From assembly GCA_963678705.1 (NCBI GenBank), contig CAVMBN010000128.1:33150-97149 (forward strand): DNA of 64,000 nt, written 5' to 3'. Positions within the stretch are counted from its first letter, which is position 1. Each line of letters opens with the position of its first letter. Below, piece by piece: positions 63,801-64,000 of this stretch. Under the pieces are notes generated by a model, which saw only the letters and a program-made list of their open reading frames with translations, was not told the origin of the DNA and made no database searches. A program made the position numbers and the translations under genes. This DNA comes from Panorpa germanica (taxonomy: Eukaryota > Arthropoda > Insecta > Mecoptera > Panorpidae).

Positions 63801-64000
63801 TGTGACATTTGTAACAAAATGTTTTCCTGTTCAAGCTCTTTAAAGGAACATAAAAAGACGCATTTAGATGTTCATCCTTTTTTATGTGACATTTGTGACA
63901 AAACGTTTTCATGTTCAAGGTCTTTAAAGGAACATAAAAACACGCATCTAAACGTTAAGCCTTTTTCATGTGACATTTGTAAAAAAACATTTTCAAGTTC
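54888..64000 (+). CDS. Second zinc-finger open frame, continues past the window
   Basis: After the stop TAA at 54885-54887 the frame is open to the last base. Every TGTGAC (finger start) that I checked falls on the 84-bp grid from 54897 to 63969, exactly 108 units. This gives at least 3037 codons. The first in-frame ATG is 55419, inside a type A finger. The block differs from the upstream one: many C units end in TTA (PFL) rather than TCA (PFS), and A-B dimers without C appear between 57.9 and 61.1 kb. No start exon or other domain is visible, so it is a coding-capable array rather than a proven gene. Confidence 0.5.

Larger units (their letters stand above)
36707..64000 (+). repeat. 84-bp C2H2 zinc-finger satellite array, ~325 units, runs off the window
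   Basis: Each 84-bp unit encodes one 28-residue finger. Three unit types alternate as a 252-bp higher-order repeat: A (NKMFSCSSSLKEHKKTH), B ([17 protein letters not shown]) and C (KKTFSSSGHFSQHKKTH). A rarer type D ([17 protein letters not shown]) and A-A, A-D and A-B recombinants break the pattern. Units of one type are almost identical across 27 kb. Private variants are few, for example at 40376, 50444, 57444 and 61241. The left edge abuts the PolB palindrome within a unit. Confidence 0.97.

Noticed and set aside
36707..64000. CRISPR array
   Set aside because: The repeats are contiguous 84-bp coding units without variable spacers, and the DNA is eukaryotic.

Overview
The window is eukaryotic, AT-rich and made almost wholly of mobile and repetitive DNA. 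I see no ordinary single-copy host gene, rRNA or tRNA. The mix of element types (Helitron, Ty1/copia, Ty3/gypsy, a PolB element) and the C2H2 finger array fit an arthropod genome. A hemipteran insect such as an aphid is my inference and is not proven by the sequence.

Layout. Positions 1-1685 hold an internally deleted Ty3/gypsy pol with a probable 3' LTR, a short ~31-bp repeat and an AT microsatellite. Positions 1686-22249 are a diverged tandem duplication of one unit: a Helitron plus about 2.4 kb of downstream non-coding DNA, with an AT microsatellite at each boundary. The Helitron copies are 1686-11560 and 13994-19844. Both carry a two-intron Rep/helicase gene, broken at different places. 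A Ty1/copia element (4141-8620) with 172-bp LTRs and a 5-bp target duplication sits only in copy 1.

Positions 22250-36706 are a near-perfect 14.4-kb palindrome with arms of 7231 and 7220 bp and a 6-bp loop at 29481-29486. Each arm holds, from the outside in: a terminus (AGT outward), about 14 copies of a 153-bp repeat, and a family-B DNA polymerase gene of the protein-primed type. These are followed by AT-rich sequence, a GC-rich patch and an 11-bp repeat at the centre. The left polymerase (1279 aa) is intact. The right copy is broken by an 11-bp deletion, the only indel I found between the arms. No integrase, transposase, capsid or ATPase gene is visible. This linear, inverted-dimer layout is the best candidate here for an undescribed element.

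Positions 36707-64000 (running off the window) are one array of about 325 C2H2 zinc-finger units of 84 bp. They are mostly arranged as a three-finger 252-bp higher-order repeat. A first open frame covers about 202 fingers up to 53838. A burst of frameshifted units fills 53810-54897, and a second open frame runs from 54888 past the window end. The array is homogenised like a satellite, so openness alone does not prove that it is translated.

The genes do not form a pathway. The window reads as a nest of insertions and amplifications: Helitron insertion into AT repeats, tandem duplication, copia insertion into one copy, and a PolB palindrome abutting a truncated zinc-finger satellite.
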